From UBA12088 sp041920275 (GTDB taxonomy: Bacteria; Patescibacteriota; Minisyncoccia; Phycocordibacterales; UBA12088): a DNA stretch of 11,399 nt. The notes beneath the pieces were generated by a model that did not search any database, had not been told where the DNA came from, and saw nothing but the letters and a program-made list of their open reading frames with translations. The position numbers and the translations under genes are program-made. This document shows, one piece after another, positions 1 to 4,952 of the stretch (position 1 is its first letter; every line of letters begins with the position of its first letter). The DNA lies in assembly GCA_041920275.1 (NCBI GenBank), contig JAYRSE010000028.1:1-11399 (forward strand). Direction: 5' to 3'.

Positions 1-172
1 GATCGACCGCGCGCTGACTCCTTCGTTGTGTAATGTGCTGATAATGACTCGATCTTCGTACGTGAGTTGCGTATATGTTGTCCCTTTCTGCATGCACTCC
101 TTAGTTTAATGGAGTGTCCTAGTTCAAGGGTACAGGAAAGCTGGTCCGGCAGATCCCGGAAGTACCTTGAAA

Positions 173-176
173 GAGG
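173..176 (+). promoter_or_regulatory. Ribosome binding site deciding the target-protein start
   Basis: GAGG lies 7 nt before the ATG at 184, which is good Shine-Dalgarno spacing. The reading frame stays open upstream to an ATG at 67, but that start has no comparable site and would add a non-conserved looking, Cys/Arg/Ser-rich stretch. I therefore choose 184. I found no convincing promoter between 1 and 172; a small CACTCC/GGAGTG hairpin lies at 95-116. Confidence 0.7.
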
Positions 177-183
177 AAAAACG

Positions 184-864
184 ATGAAGACTCTCATCGA
201 CGCAGGATCGGCCAAATTGGCTGGCTTGCAAATCGACACCCTGTCGAAGTATCGGGCGGGTCAACTCACCATGGATCAGTGGGAGCGTTTCAACAACCTC
301 TCACCGGCTGATCGGGAGGCACGCTTCGGTGACTGGAAGGTGCTGATGTCTCCTGCGGAACCGATCAAATTCGACCTGCTCGTGGACCTCGGCATAATCA
401 CGGTGCCCGATGACTACGTTCATGCGACGCGACTCACGACGTTTGGAGAGAAGTTCAGTGACAAGTTCTGGTACTTCAACGACGACATCACGGACGAGCA
501 CTATCCGAACCCGAGTCGCATTCTGAAACCGGGCGACAAGCTGTGGGTGCGCGCCTTTAAGCAGGTGGTCGATGGCACCACCACCTCGGAAGATCGCATG
601 GCATTTCTTGCCACGCAACGTGCCGTGCACACCGGCGCACAGGGTGCATCCCTCGTCTTCGAGCAGAAGCGTGCTCAACTGCCGAAGGGCAAGTGGTATG
701 CATCCTTCGACGAGAAGAAACGCCTGTGGGAAGATGCCGATCGATACCATCGGGTGCCGCCTGTGACTGCCTATTCGGACGGCTACTTCCGCTTCTTCCT
801 CGTGCCCTTCGAGCTTCCCTGGTGTGCCGACGACGCTTTCCTCTGCTTCTGCGACGTCGAGTAG
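184..864 (+). CDS. DGR target variable protein
   Basis: This 226-aa protein carries the variable repeat at its extreme C-terminus (residues about 185-225). Target proteins of diversity-generating retroelements usually display their variable residues on a C-type-lectin-like ligand-binding surface; the fold here is inferred. The N-terminal region (about residues 1-55, with DQWERFNNLSPADREARFGDW) resembles short helical segments common in CPR hypothetical proteins. The middle contains KGKWYASF before the variable segment. Residues that differ from the template are P193, T195, Y201, R203, F205, V207, P208, L211, C214 and D217. Eight of these correspond to Asn codons (AAC/AAT) in the TR. No signal peptide or membrane helix is visible, so the location and ligand are unknown. 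The stop codon lies just past the conserved 3' end of the repeat, as is typical for DGR targets. Other plausible starts lie upstream (67), but only 184 has a good ribosome binding site. Confidence 0.9.
   Translation: MKTLIDAGSAKLAGLQIDTLSKYRAGQLTMDQWERFNNLSPADREARFGDWKVLMSPAEPIKFDLLVDLGIITVPDDYVHATRLTTFGEKFSDKFWYFNDDITDEHYPNPSRILKPGDKLWVRAFKQVVDGTTTSEDRMAFLATQRAVHTGAQGASLVFEQKRAQLPKGKWYASFDEKKRLWEDADRYHRVPPVTAYSDGYFRFFLVPFELPWCADDAFLCFCDVE
736..852 (+). repeat. DGR variable repeat (VR)
   Basis: These 117 bases align without gaps to the template repeat at 1198-1314 (constant offset of 462). There are 16 differences. Fourteen sit at template adenines: 760, 761, 767, 790, 791, 796, 797, 805, 806, 814, 815, 823, 824 and 832. 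Two are at template G (784 and 803, both G to T). The last 18 bases (835-852) are identical to the TR and are the likely initiation-of-mutagenic-homology (IMH) core. Immediately beyond it VR and TR diverge (853 G/C, 858 C/A, 861 G/C). Confidence 0.95.
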
Positions 865-912
865 CACTTAGAATCTGAGGCACTCAGGTCGCGCTTCGGA
901 TCTTAGGATCCT

Positions 913-940
913 TGGGCCCTTGCTTTACCGCAAGGGCCCA
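913..940 (+). terminator. GC-rich hairpin after the VR gene
   Basis: TGGGCCCTTGC (913-923) pairs perfectly with GCAAGGGCCCA (930-940) around the 6-nt loop tttacc, and is followed by the T-rich TGTTTGTAT. It lies about 50 nt after the target-gene stop and can serve as its terminator. DGRs such as that of Bordetella phage BPP-1 need a DNA hairpin shortly downstream of the VR for target recognition. The distance here is longer than in BPP-1, so that second role is only possible. Confidence 0.75.
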
Positions 941-946
941 TGTTTG

Positions 947-952
947 TATACT
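947..952 (+). promoter_or_regulatory. Candidate -10 box for the TR transcript
   Basis: TATACT, directly preceded by TG, fits the TANACT-type -10 boxes seen before several genes in this window (for example 9501-9506). It lies just after the VR-gene hairpin and upstream of the TR. A start near 959 would give an RNA of about 400 nt ending at the terminator at 1329-1357. No good -35 box is present. Confidence 0.4.
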
Positions 953-1104
953 GGTGTTTGGAATTCATTAGCGCATGCGGTTACGGCTTCATGCCATAGA
1001 GTTCTCGTGCAAAGAAACAGCGAGTAATCTGCCGGGCACGCCTTGCAGATGAGGTTGCCTTTCATGAAAAAACAATATACGTCGGTGCAATGTGTGGGCG
1101 AGTA

Positions 1105-1118
1105 GGGATACGTATCCC
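1105..1118. promoter_or_regulatory. 14-bp perfect palindrome in the VR-TR spacer
   Basis: GGGATACGTATCCC is a perfect 14-bp dyad. It could bind a dimeric regulator or form a stem in the TR RNA. Nothing else in the window carries the same sequence, so the role is open. Confidence 0.4.
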
Positions 1119-1197
1119 AGACTCGAGATGTAAATACAAAGGAGAGCGAAGGCCCTCCTTGGTGGATAGGACAGCACATCGCATATAGCTTGTGGGG

Positions 1198-1314
1198 GCC
1201 GATCGATACCATCGGGTGCCGAATGTGAATGCCTATTCGGACGGCGACTTCAACTTCAACCTCGGGAACTTCGAGAATCCCTGGAATGCCGACAACGCTT
1301 TCCTCTGCTTCTGC
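1198..1314 (+). repeat. DGR template repeat (TR)
   Basis: This is the non-mutated donor copy of the VR. It is rich in AAC/AAT triplets in the frame of the target gene (Asn codons at 1222, 1228, 1252, 1258, 1267, 1276, 1285 and 1294), and all eight are altered in the VR. AAY codons are the usual TR design, because random replacement of both As allows many residues and no stop codon. The flanking 3' bases (1315-1323) are the IMH* side that marks it as donor. Upstream, TGTGGG occurs in both TR (1191-1196) and VR (725-730) contexts, but with a 4-nt offset. Confidence 0.95.
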
Positions 1315-1328
1315 CACGTAGACGGTTT

Positions 1329-1357
1329 CTCCCACTACTTGCGTGTGGGAGTTTTTT
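1329..1357 (+). terminator. Intrinsic terminator of the TR RNA, overlapping the avd stop
   Basis: CTCCCAC (1329-1335) pairs with GTGGGAG (1345-1351) around a 9-nt loop and is followed by TTTTTT (1352-1357). It points along the plus strand and begins 15 nt after the TR, so it would end the template RNA before the RT gene. The avd stop codon (1335-1337 on the minus strand) is built into this hairpin. Confidence 0.85.
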
Positions 1358-1736
1358 CAGCAAGACTTTTTCGCCATCCCCCGAGCATTCTGCCAACTTC
1401 GTCCAAAAGCAGAATGAGTGCGCCATACGTTTTATGGTCAAGCGTCTTGTGTTCCCACCCAATCTGCAGAAAGAATTTTAGAAGATCGGATGTAGCGATT
1501 GCTCGGGAAACCAGCGAAAGTTTTTCAAATTTGTCATACGCAAAACATCCCCTAAAGATAAGCTCAAGGAGCGAAAGGAATGAGTCGTCAATCTTGGTGC
1601 CGATTGTGTAGCGATCAATACGTGTCAGGTGTGCGATGGATCGGTGCCAAACCCGGTACGCCTCTTTCGCGCGGACAAGCACAAGGGGGATTTGTGGGGG
1701 GGGGGGGGACACTTGCTGTCTATCATGTTCACTCAT
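1335..1736 (-). CDS. avd: DGR accessory variability determinant (Avd), four-helix bundle
   Basis: This 133-aa protein matches the pattern of the Avd/S23-like four-helix-bundle family. It has an IPLVLVRAKEAYRVWH first helix (about residues 16-31), RYTIGTKIDDSFLSLLELIF (about 42-61), a third helix ending in LLKFFLQIGWEHKTLD (about 85-100), and the characteristic C-terminal LDEVGRMLGGWRKS (about 111-124). Avd forms a barrel-shaped pentamer that binds the DGR reverse transcriptase and the template RNA and is needed for cDNA synthesis. The ATG at 1736 lies 7 nt after an extended -10 box (TGATAGACT on the minus strand), suggesting a leaderless mRNA. The gene is on the strand opposite the target, TR and RT genes, and its first 12 bases overlap the likely RT start. 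A 13-base C run encodes its Pro stretch (residues 11-14). A later start (GTG within LVLVR) would bypass that run but has no visible signals. Confidence 0.88.
   Translation of the reverse strand: MSEHDRQQVSPPPPQIPLVLVRAKEAYRVWHRSIAHLTRIDRYTIGTKIDDSFLSLLELIFRGCFAYDKFEKLSLVSRAIATSDLLKFFLQIGWEHKTLDHKTYGALILLLDEVGRMLGGWRKSLAEKTPTRK
1696..1708. repeat. 13-base G homopolymer (C tract in avd)
   Basis: Thirteen consecutive Gs lie 17-29 bases before the RT ATG at 1725 and inside the 5' end of avd, where they read as C13. The tract is long enough for slipped-strand length change, or for a sequencing or assembly error. At 13 bases the avd frame from 1736 is open. Confidence 0.95.
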
Positions 1737-2711
1737 ACGTACCAGTCTATCACCACCATAGAACATCTGCTTGTGATATGGCAGAAATTTCTGCGTGGCA
1801 AACGATACAAGAAGGATGTTGTGCAGTTTCAAGCAGAGCTTGGGACTCATATCGCACAATTACACACCGACTTGGTACAAAAAACTTACGTACACGGTCC
1901 CTACACGGCATTTACTGTGGCTGACCCAAAGCCACGAAACATTCACAAAGCGACCGTGCGTGACCGGGTGGTCCACCACCTCATATATCACGCATTGTAT
2001 CCATATTTCAATAGTCGGTTTATTCATGATTCGTACTCGTGCCGTGTCGATAAAGGTACTCACCGCGCACTTGACCGCTTTCGAGATTTTGCACGCGTCG
2101 TTTCTAGAAATCATACGCGCACCTGCTATGTGCTAAAGGGTGACATCAAGAAGTTCTTTGCAAGCATTGACCACAGGGTACTTATGGAGATCCTCGAACG
2201 ACACGTTGTTGATCCTGACACACGATGGCTTATCGGGAACGTGCTTGCAAGCTTCAGTACGGCGGCCCCCGGCGTGGGGCTACCGCTCGGCAACCTTACG
2301 TCGCAACTTTTTGCGAATGTGTACCTGCATGAGCTCGACCGGTACCTCAAACAGGAACTTCGTGTCAAGCACTACATTCGCTATGCCGACGACTTTGTTG
2401 TTTTGTCGACAGATCGGCGGTATCTTGAGGATCTTTTGCCGAAGATGAGTGCACTTTTGTCCGAGACGTTACATCTCACACTTCACGAGCACAAGGTATA
2501 CATACAAACGTACGGTTCAGGTGTCGACTTTTTGGGCTGGGTCCACTTTCCATACCACCGACAGATACGGACAACGACCAAACGTAAAATAGTCCGCGCG
2601 TTCACGGGCTACCCCACGCGGGAAACGGTCAATTCATATCGGGGTCTTTTGGGTCATGGGAATACCTATCAATTACAAAAAAGATTGCATATCGAAGAGT
2701 TTTGCGAGTAG
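1725..2711 (+). CDS. DGR reverse transcriptase
   Basis: A 328-aa reverse transcriptase of the diversity-generating retroelement clade. From the ATG at 1725 the visible motifs are: the N-terminal LLVIWQKFLRGKR (about residues 15-27); RDRVVHH (about 79-85); palm motif GDIKKFF with the first catalytic Asp (D140); PLGNLTSQLFAN (about 187-198), whose LGxxxSQ replaces the usual QGxxxSP and is diagnostic of DGR RTs; YADD (220-223) with the other two catalytic Asp; and FLGW (about 269-272). Together with Avd it copies the TR RNA, misincorporating at A, to give cDNA that replaces the VR. No maturase or endonuclease domain is present, as usual for DGR RTs. The frame is open from an ATG at 1629, but the 32 extra residues are translated from the G tract and lie antisense to avd, while family-like sequence starts after 1725. 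No clear Shine-Dalgarno or -10 sequence supports either start, so start confidence is moderate. Confidence 0.93.
   Translation: MFTHTYQSITTIEHLLVIWQKFLRGKRYKKDVVQFQAELGTHIAQLHTDLVQKTYVHGPYTAFTVADPKPRNIHKATVRDRVVHHLIYHALYPYFNSRFIHDSYSCRVDKGTHRALDRFRDFARVVSRNHTRTCYVLKGDIKKFFASIDHRVLMEILERHVVDPDTRWLIGNVLASFSTAAPGVGLPLGNLTSQLFANVYLHELDRYLKQELRVKHYIRYADDFVVLSTDRRYLEDLLPKMSALLSETLHLTLHEHKVYIQTYGSGVDFLGWVHFPYHRQIRTTTKRKIVRAFTGYPTRETVNSYRGLLGHGNTYQLQKRLHIEEFCE
1744..1752 (-). promoter_or_regulatory. Extended -10 promoter of avd
   Basis: The minus strand reads TGATAGACT, a TGn-extended -10 element. It ends 7 nt before the avd ATG, the same spacing as at pyrH and the DUF2207 gene. No -35 box is visible, as expected for an extended -10 promoter. 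It lies inside the RT coding sequence. Confidence 0.55.
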
Positions 2712-2782
2712 TTGCTTTCGGGGGAACCGAGCCAATCAAGAGTACGCTCTCCGCTATGTCGAAACCTCCCCACCCATCAAGC

Positions 2783-3028
2783 ACTCCCTGATGCTGGTTC
2801 CAACTGCGTCTACAATACCGCGCATATGAAAAGTCCCCCTCATGGGGGATTTTTCATATGCACGGTCGAGCGAGCAAACTGCTTTACTCGCGTAAGGGAC
2901 TTGAAAAGCGGAGACATGTCGCGCAGCGACAGTCGAGCTCAGGTAGGAGCCACCCGCTAGAATTGGAGCGAGGTACGAGCGAACAATTCTAGCGAGGTGA
3001 GCTGACACCAAGTCCCTTCGTCCGCGCA
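2783..3028 (+). repeat. Structured intergenic repeat, copy A
   Basis: This segment recurs in the same orientation at 5684-5937 (copy B). The block 2942-3014 matches 5851-5923 with one mismatch over 73 bases, and 26 bases before the first hairpin are identical apart from its edges. Predicted structure in order: a terminator-like hairpin (2818-2865); GCGAGCA/TGC...CTCGC (2870-2891); and an outer stem AAGGGACTTG/CAAGTCCCTT (2893-2902 with 3009-3018) enclosing CGCTAGAATTG/CAATTCTAGCG (2955-2965 with 2984-2994). Changes between copies keep or restore pairing, which suggests selection on an RNA fold. The family is not one I recognise. Non-coding RNA, structured 3' UTR or small non-autonomous mobile repeat are all possible. 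Confidence 0.8.
2818..2865. terminator. Hairpin terminator in repeat copy A
   Basis: GCATATGAAAAGTCCCCC (2822-2839) pairs with GGGGGATTTTTCATATGC (2844-2861) around the loop tcat, with one wobble. The A/T-rich arms supply U tracts on both strands, so it could terminate in either direction. It lies about 105 nt after the RT stop and is the first plausible terminator for the RT transcript. Confidence 0.7.
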
Positions 3029-3029
3029 T

Positions 3030-3075
3030 CATACAGTTAGACCCTGACGCGAATAGCGTTGGGGTCTTACTGTAT
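3030..3075. other. Long hairpin between repeat A and element C
   Basis: CATACAGTTAGACCC (3030-3044) pairs with GGGTCTTACTGTATG (3061-3075) with a single T:T mismatch, and the inner ACGC/GCGT extends the stem. No T tract follows, so a terminator role is weak. It starts right after the end of repeat A, in the position that the 5951-5982 hairpin takes after copy B. Confidence 0.6.
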
Positions 3076-3086
3076 GACCGTGGCGA

Positions 3087-3220
3087 GGGACTTGAAGGGC
3101 GGAGGCCGCGAAGCCGGTCTGTGAGGAACGAACAGACCGTAGGCCGAGCCTAGACGAAGCGCACTTGCTACCTTTTCGAGCGTAGCGAATAAAGTAGCTA
3201 GTGACGCACCGTCAAGTCCC
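3087..3220 (+). repeat. Related structured element C
   Basis: The outer stem GGGACTTGA (3087-3095) with TCAAGTCCC (3212-3220) and the following GCGGAG match the frame of repeats A and B, but the interior is different. It holds GGTCTGT/ACAGACC (3116-3122 with 3132-3138) and a GCTAC...GTAGC stem-loop near 3167-3199. It appears to be a divergent member of the same family of closed, multi-branched elements. Confidence 0.6.
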
Positions 3221-3234
3221 ATCGTCTGCGCAAA

Positions 3235-3289
3235 GAAAACACCCATACAAAATATGGGTGTTTTCCGTCGGGCAATGAGACGTTTGAAC
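3235..3289 (+). repeat. Terminator-like repeat, copy D1
   Basis: The hairpin GAAAACACCCATA (3235-3247) with TATGGGTGTTTTC (3253-3265), and its 3' flank to GTTTGAAC, recur at 6474-6528. Both are 55 bases with about 45 matching positions. The TGTTTTC arm gives a short U tract. It would insulate the promoter at 3305 from upstream transcription. Confidence 0.75.
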
Positions 3290-3304
3290 TAGGGCGAATC
3301 GAAT

Positions 3305-3333
3305 TTGACATGAGTTAGTTTATGTCATATATT
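3305..3333 (+). promoter_or_regulatory. Sigma70-type promoter of the radical SAM gene
   Basis: A perfect TTGACA -35 box (3305-3310), a 17-bp spacer and a TATATT -10 box (3328-3333) make this the best promoter in the window. A start near 3340 gives a leader of about 29 nt that includes a GGAG ribosome binding site (3358-3361), 7 nt before the ATG at 3369. Confidence 0.8.
3306..3327. promoter_or_regulatory. Inverted-repeat operator overlapping the promoter
   Basis: TGACAT (3306-3311) and its exact inverse ATGTCA (3322-3327) are separated by 10 bp. They occupy the -35 box and the spacer up to the -10 box, the classical position of a repressor site. No regulator gene is visible next to it, so the binding protein is unknown. 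Confidence 0.55.
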
Positions 3334-3368
3334 CACTGCAGCAGTCCTTTCACAAACGGAGACCGAAA

Positions 3369-4676
3369 ATGCTATACCAAACGTTGTCCGCCCCAATTAC
3401 TGCGCAGGTTGAACTCACGACTGGTTGCAACAACGATTGTCTTTATTGCTACAACCATTGGCGTCACGACAATCATGTTCCTGGAGCGAACATGCATATT
3501 GAGCTTCTAAACAGGACGGTTCACGAGATAATCACCAACAAAGTATTTCAGGTTACCTTCACGGGAGGTGAAGTCTTCCTGATGCGAAAAGCCTTGTTTT
3601 CGGGATTGGAGCAACTTATTGGCGCAGGAGTGAGTTGTGCGGTAAATTCCAACCTCACTCTGGTGCGGGCGGATGACGCAATGCGCATGTACGAGCTTGG
3701 CCTGCGTGGTGTCATGACGTCTGTGTGTTCGCATGATCCGCAGACCCACGATCACATATCTCAGAATGTTGGTGCCTTTTCTGCAACAATGTCTGGCATG
3801 AGAATAATGCAAGAGGCAGGACTTTTTGTTGCAGTCAGTATGGTGGTTACAAGGCACAACGTTAGTCACGTATACGAGACTGGTAAAGCAATGCATAAGG
3901 CGGGGGTCACGCAATTCTTTGCCACCAAAGCGTCACCACCCGTTAACGCGATTGGCTTTGGTCAACATCTCGTGACACAACAAGAGTTGCTCAATGTGCT
4001 CGAGGAACTTCATCGGCTGAAAGAAGAATTTGGCATGGAGGTGGGCATATTGGAATGTTACCCACTTTGTGCGTACACCGACATGGAGCGCTACTCATTT
4101 GCAAGTGATCGGCGGTGCAGTGCCGGCATAACTACATGCACGGTTGGTGCGGATGGGGGAGTACGTCCATGTTCGCACTCCGAACTTGTATATGGAAACG
4201 TCGAGACAAACGGTCTGAGAGACAGCTGGAACATGATGGTAAATCAGCGTGATGGATCACTGTTGCCGACAGTTTGCAAAACTTGCACGTTGCTCGCTCA
4301 TTGCAGTGGAGGTTGTCGAGTAGACGCCTTATGTTGTAACGGGAGGTATGATTCACCCGATCCGTATGCACAGCCGGAACGCGTCCATGAGGTAAGAGTG
4401 GCGTTGCAGGTGCCAGTATCTGCAAAACCTCACGACAGGTTTCGTGTTAACCCCACACTTCGGATACGAAAAGAGTCGTTCGGAGTATTGGCCGCAAGTG
4501 AGAGGATGTTAGCAACGCCGTCTTTGCTCACCAATGATACGTACACGTTGCTGTATTCTCTGGGGAACACCACTTTCACCCCGGGCATACTCGAACATCA
4601 GTTTGGCGTAGGTCTTTCAGATGCGTGTGCACTATGTGCCATGCTGGCGCGAGACGGGGTCATTGAGGCAATTTGA
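3369..4676 (+). CDS. Radical SAM/SPASM peptide maturase with C-terminal MftB/PqqD-like domain
   Basis: A 435-aa radical SAM enzyme. CNNDCLYC (C20, C24, C27) binds the catalytic 4Fe-4S cluster, and TFTGGEV (about residues 63-69) is the SAM-binding GGE motif. A SPASM region for auxiliary clusters follows: C250, C257, C268, then CxxCx5CxxxC at C303, C306, C312 and C316, and C322. Such enzymes install carbon or sulfur crosslinks in ribosomal peptides. Residues about 357-435 (RFRVNPTLRIRKESFG...) resemble MftB of mycofactocin synthesis and PqqD, which are RiPP recognition domains that hold the leader peptide; here the domain is fused to the enzyme. A GGAG site 7 nt upstream supports the start. A Cys-rich 59-aa gene 79 nt downstream is the likely substrate. 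Substrate and crosslink type are inferred. A sugar- or protein-modifying SPASM enzyme is the main alternative. Confidence 0.85.
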   Translation: MLYQTLSAPITAQVELTTGCNNDCLYCYNHWRHDNHVPGANMHIELLNRTVHEIITNKVFQVTFTGGEVFLMRKALFSGLEQLIGAGVSCAVNSNLTLVRADDAMRMYELGLRGVMTSVCSHDPQTHDHISQNVGAFSATMSGMRIMQEAGLFVAVSMVVTRHNVSHVYETGKAMHKAGVTQFFATKASPPVNAIGFGQHLVTQQELLNVLEELHRLKEEFGMEVGILECYPLCAYTDMERYSFASDRRCSAGITTCTVGADGGVRPCSHSELVYGNVETNGLRDSWNMMVNQRDGSLLPTVCKTCTLLAHCSGGCRVDALCCNGRYDSPDPYAQPERVHEVRVALQVPVSAKPHDRFRVNPTLRIRKESFGVLAASERMLATPSLLTNDTYTLLYSLGNTTFTPGILEHQFGVGLSDACALCAMLARDGVIEAI

Positions 4677-4755
4677 CGGAGGTGCAGTATGATGCTAGTG
4701 TGATTATGGGAATATGCTCCCACGTTGAAAACGTAACTTGACCTTGGAGTAGTGT

Positions 4756-4935
4756 ATGTACACGCAAGTAAATGGGAATAGCCCCGCCATGAAATTGGGG
4801 TATGCTTCGCTCTTGGCTACGCAGCCGGTCCGCGACGGTATCGGGCAAGACAGGCCGTCGATGTCCTGCTATTGCAACTGCGGGTGCGCCTGCGTCGTTC
4901 AGCCGGGCGCCACTTCGGAGCCTCGGAAACAGTAA
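4756..4935 (+). CDS. Cys-rich RiPP precursor peptide candidate
   Basis: A 59-aa ORF 79 nt downstream of the radical SAM gene on the same strand. GGAG (4746-4749) lies 6 nt before the ATG at 4756; an in-frame ATG at 4789 has no such site and would give 48 aa. Residues 1-37 form a leader-like part (MYTQVNGNSP... with GYASLL) with no Cys. Residues 38-46 are CYCNCGCAC, five Cys strictly alternating with other residues, and a 13-residue hydrophilic tail (VVQPGATSEPRKQ) follows. Alternating Cys suits thioether formation by SPASM enzymes, as in sactipeptides and ranthipeptides. The gap between the two genes contains only small hairpins (4707-4722 and 4722-4734) and no good promoter, so the genes are probably co-transcribed. 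A terminator follows directly. A small metal-binding protein is an alternative. I do not recognise a named precursor family. Confidence 0.75.
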   Translation: MYTQVNGNSPAMKLGYASLLATQPVRDGIGQDRPSMSCYCNCGCACVVQPGATSEPRKQ

Positions 4936-4936
4936 G

Positions 4937-4950
4937 GCGACCTAGGTCGC
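4937..4950. other. 14-bp palindrome after the precursor gene
   Basis: GCGACCTAGGTCGC is a perfect dyad starting 2 nt after the precursor stop codon and ending 2 nt before the terminator stem. It may protect the mRNA 3' end or bind a regulator. Confidence 0.4.
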
Positions 4951-4952
4951 AT

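Larger units (their letters stand above)
959..1357 (+). ncRNA. Inferred TR-containing template RNA
   Basis: DGRs use a transcript covering the TR as the template for error-prone cDNA synthesis. The stretch between a candidate -10 box (947-952) and a T6 intrinsic terminator (1329-1357) contains the TR at 1198-1314 and no credible ORF. It also holds a 14-bp palindrome (1105-1118) and a short AAGGAG/CTCCTT stem (1139-1144 with 1155-1160). Both ends are predicted, not seen; the 5' end is the weaker. The 865-1197 spacer holds no other gene. Confidence 0.5.

Noticed and set aside
925..1335. Long minus-strand reading frame across the TR, and a similar one (301-867) across the VR
   Set aside because: They resemble each other only because VR and TR are repeats; they lack start signals and are antisense to the real target gene and TR.
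1192..1611. Plus-strand frame that translates the TR and continues past it
   Set aside because: It crosses the T6 terminator and then runs antisense to avd, and has no start signal. The TR is a template, not a gene.
1629..1724. Upstream ATG extending the reverse transcriptase by 32 residues
   Set aside because: The extension is translated from the G tract and the antisense of avd, and does not look like the family N-terminus. I prefer 1725, though without a supporting ribosome binding site.
2797..2816. Possible tRNA T-arm-like sequence (GGTTCCAACTGCG) in repeat A
   Set aside because: No acceptor, anticodon or D arm can be built around it, and the following hairpin explains the segment.
2712..2960. 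Short plus-strand frame after the RT gene
   Set aside because: It runs through the structured repeat A, where a matching minus-strand frame also exists. Conserved pairing explains the sequence better than coding.
2783..3280. CRISPR array or integron attC sites
   Set aside because: The repeats are not short and regularly spaced, there are no spacers of uniform length, and no cas or integrase gene is present.
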